From NCBI GenBank assembly GCA_965229005.1, contig CBDDIP010000001.1, positions 620,001 through 684,000 of the forward strand: a stretch of 64,000 nucleotides of DNA, written 5' to 3'. Each line of letters begins with the position of its first letter. The stretch's first letter is position 1. This document shows, one piece after another, positions 10,790 through 17,948 of the stretch. The notes below the pieces were generated by a model. The model was not told the DNA's origin, ran no database searches, and was given only the letters and a program-made list of their open reading frames with translations. The position numbers and the translations under genes are program-made. This DNA comes from CBDDIP01 sp965229005. Lineage in GTDB: Bacteria > Actinomycetota > Acidimicrobiia > Acidimicrobiales > Ilumatobacteraceae.

Positions 10790-11437
10790 ATGCTCGCCCT
10801 CCTGGACTTCGCCAACGACTGGGTCAAGAAGGGCGGCCTGGCGGTGCTCGGCCTGATCGTGTTCGCCGAGAGCGGGCTGCTGATCGGCTTCTTCCTGCCC
10901 GGCGACTCGCTGCTCTTCTTTGCCGGGTTCCTGGCCTCCTCGGCGGGCGGCCACGTGCTGAAGGGCGGGTTGCCGGCCGTGGCCGGCGTGGCCTTCGCCG
11001 GCGCGGTCCTGGGCGACCAGGTCGGCTACCTGTTCGGCAAGAAGGTCGGTCCGTCGCTGTTCGACCGCCCGAAGTCGCGGCTCTTCAACCCGGCCAACGT
11101 GGCCAAGGCCCAGCACTTCTTCGAGAAGCACGGACCGAAGACGATCGTGATGGCTCGCTTCGTGCCGATCGTGCGGACCTTCGCTCCGATCGTCGCCGGC
11201 GTCGGCACGATGAAGTACCGCACGTTCGTCATCTACAACGTCATCGGCGGCGCGCTGTGGGGCATCGGTGTCACGACCCTCGGGTACTTCCTCGGCGAGA
11301 TCGACTTCATCAAGAACAACATCGAGATCGCGGCGATCGTCATCGTGGCCATCTCGCTGGCGCCGATCGCCGTCGAGTTCTGGCGACACCGCCGCGCGGC
11401 TGCCGCCCTGCTGGACGAGCAGCCGACACCGAACTGA
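10790..11437 (+). CDS. DedA family membrane protein
   Basis: DedA/SNARE-associated (DedA-VTT) membrane protein, 215 aa. Family members act as proton-coupled flippases for undecaprenyl phosphate or phospholipids. Family motifs are present: AESGLLIGFFLPGDSLLFFAG near the N-terminus (re-entrant loop, with Glu and Asp), GDQVGYLFGKKVG in the middle, and ARFVPIVRTFAPIVAGVGTM with the conserved arginines, followed by NVIGGALWGIGV. Five to six membrane segments. It appears to have its own leaderless promoter. The substrate is not determinable here; undecaprenyl phosphate recycling would fit the envelope glycan genes in the window, but that is inference. Confidence 0.88.
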   Translation: MLALLDFANDWVKKGGLAVLGLIVFAESGLLIGFFLPGDSLLFFAGFLASSAGGHVLKGGLPAVAGVAFAGAVLGDQVGYLFGKKVGPSLFDRPKSRLFNPANVAKAQHFFEKHGPKTIVMARFVPIVRTFAPIVAGVGTMKYRTFVIYNVIGGALWGIGVTTLGYFLGEIDFIKNNIEIAAIVIVAISLAPIAVEFWRHRRAAAALLDEQPTPN

Positions 11438-11494
11438 CACAACTCGCGGCGGCGTTGCGGGAACCCGGGTGACGCCGGTCACCGTCGAACCGCC

Positions 11495-12523
11495 ATGACA
11501 GGCGTGAACAGCCTCAGGCGAGGAACGGGCGTCGCCGCCCTCCTCGTGATCCTCTCGATCACCTCCGGGTGCGCGGGCGACTTCGGCGACGACCAGAAGA
11601 GCTCAGGGACCGCGCCGGGCGAGGAGCCGGCGATCGTCGACGGCGACGTCGGCACGGACGGCCAGTCGAGCGGCAGCACGCCGCCGCCCGCCTCGGTCCC
11701 CGGCATCCCCGACGACCCGTCGCAACCGTTGAACGTGGTGCCGTCGACGCGACAGCTCGTGATCACCGCCACGATCGGCGTGCAGGTGCCGAACGTCGGT
11801 GACGCCGTCTCGACGGTGATCGACACGGCAGAGCGCCATGGCGGCCAGGTCTACGACAGCGACGTCGAGCTCGGCGATCCTGCCAAGGCCCACGCCGAGC
11901 TCGTCGTCAAGCTGCCGCCGACGGAAGCGGAGCCGTTCATCGCCGACCTGGGAGGAGTCGGCAACGTGGTGAGTCGCACGCAACAGACCGACGACGTCAC
12001 CGATCAGCTCACCGATCTGGACGCACGGATCCTGTCCAAGACGGCCAGCGTCAACAGCGTCCGCGCCCTGCTGGACAAGGCCAAGGACCTCAACGAGATC
12101 GTCATGCTCGAGCAGCAGGTGACCGATCGTCAGACCGAGCTGGAGCAGCTGCTGGCGATCCGCAAGGGGCTGGCCGACCAGGTGTCGCTGGCCACCGTGA
12201 CCGTCGAGCTCACCGCGACACCGATCGTCGAGACGGCCACCACCGAGCCGGTGGTCACGCCGGCGAAGAAGACCGGCGTCGGCGAGTCGTTCCGCAAGGG
12301 GTGGGACGCGTTCGTCAAGGTGCTGGTGGCGATCCTGGTGTTCCTCGGTTACACGGCGCCGTTCCTCGTCGTGCTGCTCGGTGTGTCGATCGTGACGTTG
12401 ATGGTCACTCGGCGGGCGGCGCAGCCACGAAGTCGATCAGCTGCTCCACCGCCCCCACCAGCTCCGGTCGAAGGTCGGCAAACGTCCGAACCCGACGACG
12501 AAGCCGCGGCCAGAACCCGTTGA
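11495..12523 (+). CDS. DUF4349 lipoprotein
   Basis: Secreted lipoprotein with a DUF4349 domain, 342 aa. The signal peptide ends at a lipobox (SITSGC). A low-complexity Pro/Ser linker leads to the DUF4349 core (about residues 85-240), which includes a coiled-coil stretch (VRALLDKAKDLNEIVMLEQQ). A C-terminal membrane helix (VLVAILVFLGYTAPFLVVLL) gives the usual lipid-anchor plus TM layout. Function unknown; the family is widespread in Firmicutes and actinobacteria. The last 40 or so residues (AAQPRSRSAAPPPPPAPVEG...) are low complexity and are encoded entirely opposite the 3' end of the DUF3097 gene, a 119-bp tail-to-tail overlap. Confidence 0.82.
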   Translation: MTGVNSLRRGTGVAALLVILSITSGCAGDFGDDQKSSGTAPGEEPAIVDGDVGTDGQSSGSTPPPASVPGIPDDPSQPLNVVPSTRQLVITATIGVQVPNVGDAVSTVIDTAERHGGQVYDSDVELGDPAKAHAELVVKLPPTEAEPFIADLGGVGNVVSRTQQTDDVTDQLTDLDARILSKTASVNSVRALLDKAKDLNEIVMLEQQVTDRQTELEQLLAIRKGLADQVSLATVTVELTATPIVETATTEPVVTPAKKTGVGESFRKGWDAFVKVLVAILVFLGYTAPFLVVLLGVSIVTLMVTRRAAQPRSRSAAPPPPPAPVEGRQTSEPDDEAAARTR

Positions 12524-13208
12524 CCGACTGACCGAGTGCCGCGCACATCCCCTCTTTCCACGGGATGTCGCGCGGCACGGTCGGCCACGCCTCCAGACCG
12601 ATCACCGATGGGCGGATGCCTTCCCACACGTCGACGAACGGATGGCCCGTGACGAGCACGTGCGGTCCGGTGACGTTCGCGGTGAGGCGTGCCTCCTTGG
12701 AGCCCGGCACGAGGTGGTCGACGAGGATGCCGAGGCGACGCTTCGGCCCTGGGGCGAACTCGGCGACGAGCTCGGCGAGGTGATCGATGCCGTGCATCGG
12801 CTCGACCACGATCGCCGCTTCGCGCAGGTCGTCGCCCCACACGTGTTCGACCAGTTCGGCGTCGTGCTTGCCTTCCACCCAGATACGACTGGCCGACGCG
12901 AGGCGGGCACGCACGGCAGGGCCGGCGACCGAGCCGCTGTTGGTCCGTTGTGGCTCGGAGGTGCGCTTGACCGTCGGGCGGACGAGCGACACGGCTCGGC
13001 CGTCGATGAGGAAGCCCCCCTCGACGTAGCGGAAGTGACGGGCAAGCCCGTTGCGGTCGCGCAGCGTCACCGCTTCGGAGGTCGTGCCGACGATGTCGCC
13101 GCAGAAACCCGACGAACGATCCTCGACGAGGAGGCCGAGACGGGCCTCGTGCACGGGGTAGGCCGGCTTGCGACGCTGCTGCGCGAACTCATCCAGGATG
13201 TCCTTCAT
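12405..13208 (-). CDS. DUF3097 family protein
   Basis: Actinobacterial DUF3097 protein, 267 aa, function unknown. The core pattern is visible: ARLGLLVEDRSSGFCGDIVG near the N-terminus, then WVEGKHDAELVEHVWGDDLR, IVVEPMHGIDHL, RLGILVDHLVPGSKEARL and a C-terminal DIPWKEGMCAALG block. The EGKHDAELVE and VDHLVPGSKE motifs resemble the acidic residues of a TOPRIM-type metal-binding fold, a suggestion rather than an assignment. The ATG at 13208 overlaps the stop of the upstream gene in an ATGA arrangement, so translation is probably coupled. Its 3' end overlaps the DUF4349 gene by 119 bp. Confidence 0.82.
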   Translation of the reverse strand: MKDILDEFAQQRRKPAYPVHEARLGLLVEDRSSGFCGDIVGTTSEAVTLRDRNGLARHFRYVEGGFLIDGRAVSLVRPTVKRTSEPQRTNSGSVAGPAVRARLASASRIWVEGKHDAELVEHVWGDDLREAAIVVEPMHGIDHLAELVAEFAPGPKRRLGILVDHLVPGSKEARLTANVTGPHVLVTGHPFVDVWEGIRPSVIGLEAWPTVPRDIPWKEGMCAALGQSVNGFWPRLRRRVRTFADLRPELVGAVEQLIDFVAAPPAE

Positions 13209-13867
13209 CGCGACACCCACCAGCCGGCATCGGTGAGCACCTGGTCGATGTGGATGCCGTCGGAGCGGCGGTACGGGGCGCGCAGGCCGCGCTGGTCGAT
13301 GGGCATCGCCAACGATGTTGGCAGGTGACCGATGCCCCACACGTGCACTCGCGACGCCGGCCCGACGAGCGCGAGCACACCCTCCTCGAGCTCGATGCGC
13401 ACGTCCGCCTCACCGTGCTGGGAGTAGCCGTGAGCGCCGGTCGGCAGGTGCATCGGTTGCGGATCCCCATCGGCATGCCACTCGACGTCGAACGTCACCG
13501 GCACCACGTCGCCGAAGGCGCGCCGCCACGCTTCCGTCGGATCGTCGAGCAGCACGCCGTGCGCTTCGTTGCCGAGGCTCCACTGACGGAACGGCGCGTC
13601 GCACACGTGGTCGGCCCACATCTGCGGCGGCTTGATCTCCAGACCTGCGCGCAGGTCCGCGCCGTCGAGCTCCTCGATGTAGAGGTACGGCCGGCCCTCG
13701 CGCACGAGGCCGGCCCAGTAGTCGTAACGACGCCCGCGCAGCTCGAAGCCGACGAACGCTCCGGCCACGCCATCGCCGGTCTGCGCCGACATCCACCACC
13801 ACCACGCCTCCACTGGAGCATCGGCGTGGCGGTGCTCGTCGCGCAGCGCCCAAGGTCCGTGCTCCAC
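13205..13867 (-). CDS. Hypothetical protein coupled to DUF3097
   Basis: Protein of 220 aa I do not recognise. It has no signal peptide or membrane segment, and is rich in Trp and acidic residues (AWWWWMSAQTGDG, RRYDYWAGLVREGRPYLYIEE, EIKPPQMWADHVCDAPF). The pattern of aromatic beta-strands resembles lipocalin or tyrosine-phenol-lyase-like beta barrels of the type found near SCP2 proteins, but I cannot name a family. The GTG at 13867 is chosen because TAGTCT on the minus strand (13876-13881) lies 8 nt upstream. It is first in a two-gene operon with DUF3097 (4-bp overlap) and shares a 21-bp promoter with the SCP2 gene. Confidence 0.65.
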   Translation of the reverse strand: MEHGPWALRDEHRHADAPVEAWWWWMSAQTGDGVAGAFVGFELRGRRYDYWAGLVREGRPYLYIEELDGADLRAGLEIKPPQMWADHVCDAPFRQWSLGNEAHGVLLDDPTEAWRRAFGDVVPVTFDVEWHADGDPQPMHLPTGAHGYSQHGEADVRIELEEGVLALVGPASRVHVWGIGHLPTSLAMPIDQRGLRAPYRRSDGIHIDQVLTDAGWWVSR

Positions 13868-13888
13868 GATCGGGCAGACTACGAGGCG
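13868..13888. promoter_or_regulatory. 21-bp symmetric bidirectional promoter
   Basis: Only 21 bp separate the GTG at 13867 (minus) and the ATG at 13889 (plus). The 7-bp core CAGACTA (13875-13881) reads TAGTCT on the minus strand, 8 nt before the GTG, and CAGACT on the plus strand, 8 nt before the ATG. Both starts can use overlapping -10 boxes and leaderless mRNAs. Inference from spacing. Confidence 0.5.
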
Positions 13889-14281
13889 ATGCTCCGGTAC
13901 CTCAGCCTCGAATGGATCACAGCGCTCTCGACGGAAGTGGCGGGTAGTTCGACGATGGCCGACCTCGCGGCGCACCACGGCATCGGCGTCACCCAGGTGG
14001 TCACCGCCGGACCCGAGGGTGATGTCGTGTACCACCTGCAGGTGGGCGACGGCAGTGCCGAGTTCGGCCCTGGCCAAGCGTGGCCCGAGGACGTGCGCAT
14101 GGAGCAGGACTGGGCCACCGCGGTGGCCGTTGCCACCGGTGAGCTGAACGCGCAGGAGGCGTTCCTCACCGGTCGCATCCGCCTCACGGGCGACCAGCAG
14201 AAGCTGGTCGCTGCGCAGCCGGTCTTCGCCGCGCTGGACGAGGTGTTCACGTCGGTCCGCTCGAGCACCGAGTACCACTGA
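13889..14281 (+). CDS. SCP2 sterol-binding domain protein
   Basis: Small protein (130 aa) with an SCP2-like lipid-binding domain: the WPEDVRMEQDWATAVAVATGELNAQEAFLTGRIRLTGD block is the family's hallmark, with the helix-strand pattern that lines a hydrophobic pocket. Such stand-alone domains bind fatty acyl or sterol-like ligands in the cytoplasm; the ligand here is unknown. The ATG at 13889 gives a compact domain, and a longer upstream reading frame is the antisense of the neighbouring gene. The Fpg/Nei-type gene follows after 16 bp, so the two are probably co-transcribed. Confidence 0.8.
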   Translation: MLRYLSLEWITALSTEVAGSSTMADLAAHHGIGVTQVVTAGPEGDVVYHLQVGDGSAEFGPGQAWPEDVRMEQDWATAVAVATGELNAQEAFLTGRIRLTGDQQKLVAAQPVFAALDEVFTSVRSSTEYH

Positions 14282-14297
14282 GGGTCGGCGGACTGCG

Positions 14298-15140
14298 ATG
14301 CCCGAGCTGCCCGAGGTGCAAGCCCACGCCGAGCGGCTGACCGCGCAGTTCGCCGGGCACGTTCTGGCCAAGTTCACACCGTTCAACTTCACCGCGTTGA
14401 AGACCGCTGTGCCGCCGCCATCGGCGGCCTACGGGATGCCGCTGCTCGACGTCGGTCGGCGAGGCAAGTACCTGCTGCTGCACTATCTGCCCGTGACGTT
14501 CGTCGTCCACCTGATGCAGGGCGGTCGGCTGCTGGTCGACGAGAAGCAATCGGCGAAGCCGCGCAACGGGCAGGCTCGCTTCGTCTTCGAGGACGGACCG
14601 GCGCTGCTGCTGACCGAGGCGGGCAGCGAGCGACGCGCCGGGGTCTGGTGCCTGGCGTCGTCGGACGATCTGCTCGAGCAGCCGCCGCTGAACCGCCTCG
14701 GCCGCGAGGCGCTGGCGTTCACGCCCGAGACGATGGCCGCCGCGTTCGCCGCGCACAACATGCGCGTGCACGGCTTCCTGCGCGATCAGCACCAGATCGC
14801 AGGGCTCGGGCGGATGCTGGCCAACGAGGTCTGCCACCGCGCCAAGCTGTCGCCGTTCGCCATGACCGGCAAGCTCGGGCTTCCCGGCGCGACCGCCATC
14901 GTCACTGCCATCCACGAAGCGGTCGATGACGGGTTGGCCTACGAGCGGACGCGCACGAACATGAGCTCGTCGGCCGACCGACCCGGCCGCGTGCACGGTC
15001 GCGTGGGTGAGGCGTGCCCGGTGTGCGGCGACACGATCCGATCGGTCTCCTACAGCGGCTACACCGTCGCCTACTGCCCGACGTGCCAGACCGGTGGCAA
15101 GGTGCTGGCCGACAACACGACGTCCAAGTTCCTCAAGTAG
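14298..15140 (+). CDS. Fpg/Nei family DNA glycosylase
   Basis: Formamidopyrimidine/endonuclease VIII-type DNA glycosylase, 280 aa, a base-excision repair enzyme. The N-terminus is MPELPEVQAHAE, giving the catalytic Pro2 and Glu3, and Lys57 (GRRGK) matches the classic position. A helix-two-turn-helix region (GLGRMLANEVCHRAKLSP) is present, and a C-terminal zinc finger CPVCG...YCPTCQ closes the protein. Oddities: the usual LGMSGRL loop reads LMQGGRL, and the zinc-finger Arg expected before YCP is Tyr (SGYTVAYCP). Substrate range may therefore differ from MutM; I give no gene symbol. Its end overlaps the convergent DapA-like gene by 8 bp. Confidence 0.85.
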   Translation: MPELPEVQAHAERLTAQFAGHVLAKFTPFNFTALKTAVPPPSAAYGMPLLDVGRRGKYLLLHYLPVTFVVHLMQGGRLLVDEKQSAKPRNGQARFVFEDGPALLLTEAGSERRAGVWCLASSDDLLEQPPLNRLGREALAFTPETMAAAFAAHNMRVHGFLRDQHQIAGLGRMLANEVCHRAKLSPFAMTGKLGLPGATAIVTAIHEAVDDGLAYERTRTNMSSSADRPGRVHGRVGEACPVCGDTIRSVSYSGYTVAYCPTCQTGGKVLADNTTSKFLK

Positions 15141-16038
15141 CGAGCAGGCCGGCCACCACGAGGAGACGATCGACGGACTGGACCGAGGCTGGGGTCATCG
15201 GCCGTCGCAGCTCTCCCGTGGCGATCTGCCCCTGACGTGCCAGTGCCCCCTTCCACACGGCCGGGTTGGGCTCGGCGAACCCGGCAGTGACGATCGGCAG
15301 CAGGGCGGCGGCGAGTTCGCTCGCTCGCGTCCAGTTGCCCGCGAGCGCGCTCGCCGTCATCTCCACGAACAGCGGCGTGCACACGTGAGCCGCAGCGGCG
15401 ATGGCACCGGCGCCACCCAGGAGCACGGTCGGTGCGATGAACGCGTCGTCGCCGGCGAGGACCTGGAAACCGTCGACGTGCTGAGCCAGCAGCTCGAGCG
15501 TGTCGACGTCGAGCGCACCCACCGCCTGCTTCAGGCCGACGATCCGCGGATGCTCGCTCACGGTCAGCAGGTGCGCAGCGCCGAGTCCGCGGCCGGTGCG
15601 GTACGGCACGTTGTAGGCAACGATCGGCACCGGACTGTCGTCGGCCACGGCGACGAAGTGCCCGACGACGGCTTCCTCGGAGGGCCTCGTGTAGTACGGC
15701 ACCACGATCAGCGCAGCGACCGCCGCGGTGCCGGCCGTCAGGTGCTCGATCTCGGCGATCGTGCCGCGAGTGCTGTTCGTTCCCGCCCCGACGATGAGCT
15801 TGCGGTCGGCGTCGCCACACACCCGGTCGCAGACCTCGACGACGAGCCGGCGCTCGTCAGCGGTGAGCGTCGCCGGTTCGCCGGTGGTGCCGAGGGCGAC
15901 AAGTCCGGTGGCACCGTCGTCGAGGAGACGCTCGGCGAGGCGCTCGAGCGAGACGCTGTCGACGTCGCCGTGACGGTCGAACGGCGTCACGATCGGCACC
16001 CACAGGCCACTCAGATCCACGGTGCTCGGGTCGTCCAT
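15133..16038 (-). CDS. DapA-like dihydrodipicolinate synthase family aldolase
   Basis: Class I aldolase of the DapA/NAL family, 301 aa. The pyruvate-binding GTTGE (50-54), Tyr in YNVP (Y142) and Schiff-base Lys in GLK (K170) are all present. An Arg in YNVPYRTG (R147) sits where E. coli DapA Arg138 binds the aspartate-semialdehyde carboxylate, which favours real dihydrodipicolinate synthase activity over N-acetylneuraminate lyase. However, there are no lysine genes nearby and a LysR regulator diverges from it, the usual layout for a catabolic or specialised paralogue. A GACACT box lies 8 nt before the ATG. Function at family level is firm; exact substrate uncertain. Confidence 0.82.
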   Translation of the reverse strand: MDDPSTVDLSGLWVPIVTPFDRHGDVDSVSLERLAERLLDDGATGLVALGTTGEPATLTADERRLVVEVCDRVCGDADRKLIVGAGTNSTRGTIAEIEHLTAGTAAVAALIVVPYYTRPSEEAVVGHFVAVADDSPVPIVAYNVPYRTGRGLGAAHLLTVSEHPRIVGLKQAVGALDVDTLELLAQHVDGFQVLAGDDAFIAPTVLLGGAGAIAAAAHVCTPLFVEMTASALAGNWTRASELAAALLPIVTAGFAEPNPAVWKGALARQGQIATGELRRPMTPASVQSVDRLLVVAGLLAT

Positions 16039-16111
16039 GACCCCAGAGTGTCAGCGACGAGTCGGAACGAACAGTTCTGATCTGTTGCCATTGGCATAAC
16101 GTTCCCTTTCG
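16039..16111. promoter_or_regulatory. DapA-like/LysR divergent promoter with operator
   Basis: This 73-bp gap holds a perfect 11-bp palindrome, TGCCATTGGCA (16086-16096), adjoining the TAACGT -10 box of the LysR gene (16097-16102). That position is typical for LysR autorepression. GACACT on the minus strand (16047-16052) serves the dapA-like gene. The palindrome fits the loose T-N11-A LysR box when one flanking base on each side is included. Confidence 0.5.
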
Positions 16112-17026
16112 ATGATGATGGATCTGATCCAGTTGAGGTCGTTCGCCGAGGTGGCCGAACGCGGCACGATCGCCGCAGCAGCAGCGGCGCAGGGCTACAC
16201 CGCACCGGCGGTGTCGCAGCACGTCGCCAAGCTCGAGCTCGCCCTCGGCGCGCAGCTGTTCGATCGGGTCGGCGGTCGCTTGTCGCTCACCGCCGCCGGC
16301 GACTCGCTGCTCCCGATCGCCGCCGACATGCTCGATCTCGAAGCGCGTGGCCGTGCCGCGGTCACCGGCCCGCATCACGTGCCGACCGTCGTGTTCGCCG
16401 GCTTCGCATCGGCGATCTCGACCGTGCTCGTGCCGCAGCTCGCTCGGCTCCGCACGCTCGCCACCATCGAGATCTCGGAGGCAGAGGACACCGAGGCGCT
16501 CCGCGATCTCGGGCTCGGCGCGGTCGACGTCGTGCTGACCCAGGAGTACGACGGGCCGCCCACGGAGCGAAGTCGTCGGTTCACCTTCACGGCACTCGTC
16601 AGCGATCGGCTCACGCTCGTCCTGCCACCGGACATGCCGTCGTCGACCACGATCGCCGATCTCGCCGACGCGTCATGGCTCCTCAACGGACGCTCCACTC
16701 GTTGCGCGCTGGCGACCGAGCGGCTGCTCGCCGGCGCCGGCATCGCGCCACGGGTCGTGGGCACCGTCGCCGACAACGCCGCGCTGCTGTCGCTCGTCGC
16801 TGCCGGACAAGGCGTCACCGTCGTGCCGGCGCGCGTCCTCGACGACGGGCCACGCAACGTCACCCTCGCCGCCGAGGACCTCGGCGTGACGAGAACGATC
16901 TACGCGGTCACGAGGACCGCAGCCACCCCGCCGCTGTTGCCGTTGCTCGACCTGCTCGTCGCCGTCACGCGACCGGCGGCGAAGGCCGGCGGAAGTACGG
17001 GTTCTGCGGTTCGCCGGCGGCGATGA
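16112..17026 (+). CDS. LysR family transcriptional regulator
   Basis: LysR-type regulator, 304 aa. The N-terminal winged helix is clear: LIQLRSFAEVAERGTIAAAAAAQGYTAPAVSQHVAKLELALGAQLFDR. A linker and a periplasmic-binding-protein-like effector domain follow (about residues 90-290). It diverges from the dapA-like gene, its most probable target. Three consecutive ATGs occur; the first at 16112 is 9 nt from a TAACGT box and is preferred. The last 62 bp overlap the 3' end of the Fae homologue on the other strand, and the encoded tail (AAKAGGSTGSAVRRRR) is low complexity. Confidence 0.88.
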   Translation: MMMDLIQLRSFAEVAERGTIAAAAAAQGYTAPAVSQHVAKLELALGAQLFDRVGGRLSLTAAGDSLLPIAADMLDLEARGRAAVTGPHHVPTVVFAGFASAISTVLVPQLARLRTLATIEISEAEDTEALRDLGLGAVDVVLTQEYDGPPTERSRRFTFTALVSDRLTLVLPPDMPSSTTIADLADASWLLNGRSTRCALATERLLAGAGIAPRVVGTVADNAALLSLVAAGQGVTVVPARVLDDGPRNVTLAAEDLGVTRTIYAVTRTAATPPLLPLLDLLVAVTRPAAKAGGSTGSAVRRRR

Positions 17027-17486
17027 ACGACTTGATGTCGTCGAGCGGTGGACCGCCGGCGCGGCCCATCGTCAGCGCGGCGAGCGTGGCGTTTCGGTTG
17101 TTGGCGAACACGAGCTCCTCATCGACCGCGGCAGCGTTCACCCAGACGGCCGCGATGAGGGCCAGCTCGCGAGCGGGCGTCCCGTCGAACATCCCCAGCG
17201 CCGCTGCATCGGCCACGCCCGCCGCGACCCCCGCCTGGGCGGCGCCCCAGGTGAGCTCACCGTGACGGTCGTTCTCGATCGCGGCCTTGTTGACGAACAG
17301 CGTGAACGGCACGACGGGCAGGTTGGGCTTGAGCACCACCACGAACGGAACGTGGCCGGCTGACGGCGAGGCAAGCGCTGTTGCCCATGCCGTTCCCACC
17401 GGCCCGTCGCGGCGACCGAGCACGCTGTTGATGTGCGCGGCGTTGACGCCCTCCCCGAAGAAGCCCTCACCGAGCTGTGGTGTCAT
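16965..17486 (-). CDS. Formaldehyde-activating enzyme (Fae) homologue
   Basis: Homologue of formaldehyde-activating enzyme, 173 aa. Fae condenses formaldehyde with tetrahydromethanopterin in methylotrophs and methanogens. The N-terminal LGEGFFGEGVNAAHINSVLG carries His18, matching catalytic His17. The blocks GHVPFVVVLKPNLPV and TWGAAQAGVAAGVADA align with Fae GFTSLLAVIAPNLP and FGPAQHGVAMAVQDA. Tetrahydromethanopterin is not expected in an acidimicrobial cell and no other C1-H4MPT gene is visible, so the cofactor or substrate may differ. It is the last of three closely spaced minus-strand genes after a 2OG oxygenase and a DUF5655-like gene. The family call is good; the physiological reaction is open. 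Confidence 0.8.
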   Translation of the reverse strand: MTPQLGEGFFGEGVNAAHINSVLGRRDGPVGTAWATALASPSAGHVPFVVVLKPNLPVVPFTLFVNKAAIENDRHGELTWGAAQAGVAAGVADAAALGMFDGTPARELALIAAVWVNAAAVDEELVFANNRNATLAALTMGRAGGPPLDDIKSFIAAGEPQNPYFRRPSPPVA

Positions 17487-17500
17487 GGAACCGTTCTAGT

Positions 17501-17938
17501 TCAACGTCCGCCCCGCAGACCGCCGGTGTCGTAGGACTCGGCGATGAGGTCGAGGAGGTCGACGTCGAGATCATCGATCGAGTGGAGGTCGAAGTAGTGC
17601 CCCCACCTTCCGCTCCACTCGGTGCAGCGGCGCCTCCGCGGGTGCGGCGCCTGGCGATCGAGGATCAGCGTGAGCACCACTCGCTCCTTGCCGCGCGGTG
17701 CGTCGGGCCGCAGCTCCATGAAGGTGCGCTCGCGCTTGACGAGCACGCCGACGTCGGCGAACTCGATGTCGAGGTCGTCCTCACCGGCGGCCTCGGTGAT
17801 CGCGGCGATCGCCGCCTCGATCAACGGCCGCTCCCATGCGGGATGACGGGCGAACCAGTCGTCGGCGTGCAGCGTCGGGCGGCACTCGTGCGCCTGTCGG
17901 CGTCCGAAGCGGCGTTCACAACGTGGGCACGTCCACAT
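17501..17938 (-). CDS. DUF5655-like protein with zinc ribbon
   Basis: Protein of 145 aa. The N-terminus (MWTCPRCERRFGRRQAHEC) is a small Cys/His zinc-ribbon-like motif. The rest matches the style of DUF5655 domains: WERPLIEAAIAAITEA, then VGVLVKRERTFMELRP and VVLTLILDR, ending in a short Asp-rich helix (DLDVDLLDLIAESYDT). Function unknown. It sits between the 2OG oxygenase (10-bp gap) and the Fae homologue (14-bp gap), so it is probably part of the same operon. Confidence 0.65.
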   Translation of the reverse strand: MWTCPRCERRFGRRQAHECRPTLHADDWFARHPAWERPLIEAAIAAITEAAGEDDLDIEFADVGVLVKRERTFMELRPDAPRGKERVVLTLILDRQAPHPRRRRCTEWSGRWGHYFDLHSIDDLDVDLLDLIAESYDTGGLRGGR

Positions 17939-17948
17939 CGCGGCAGTC

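Noticed and set aside
13250..13888. Longer SCP2 protein starting at 13250
   Set aside because: The extra 213 residues are antisense to the coupled hypothetical gene and Arg/His-rich; the SCP2 domain starts after ATG 13889.
15133..16038. N-acetylneuraminate lyase (NanA)
   Set aside because: The Arg in YNVPYRTG matches DapA rather than NanA, and there are no sialic acid genes nearby.
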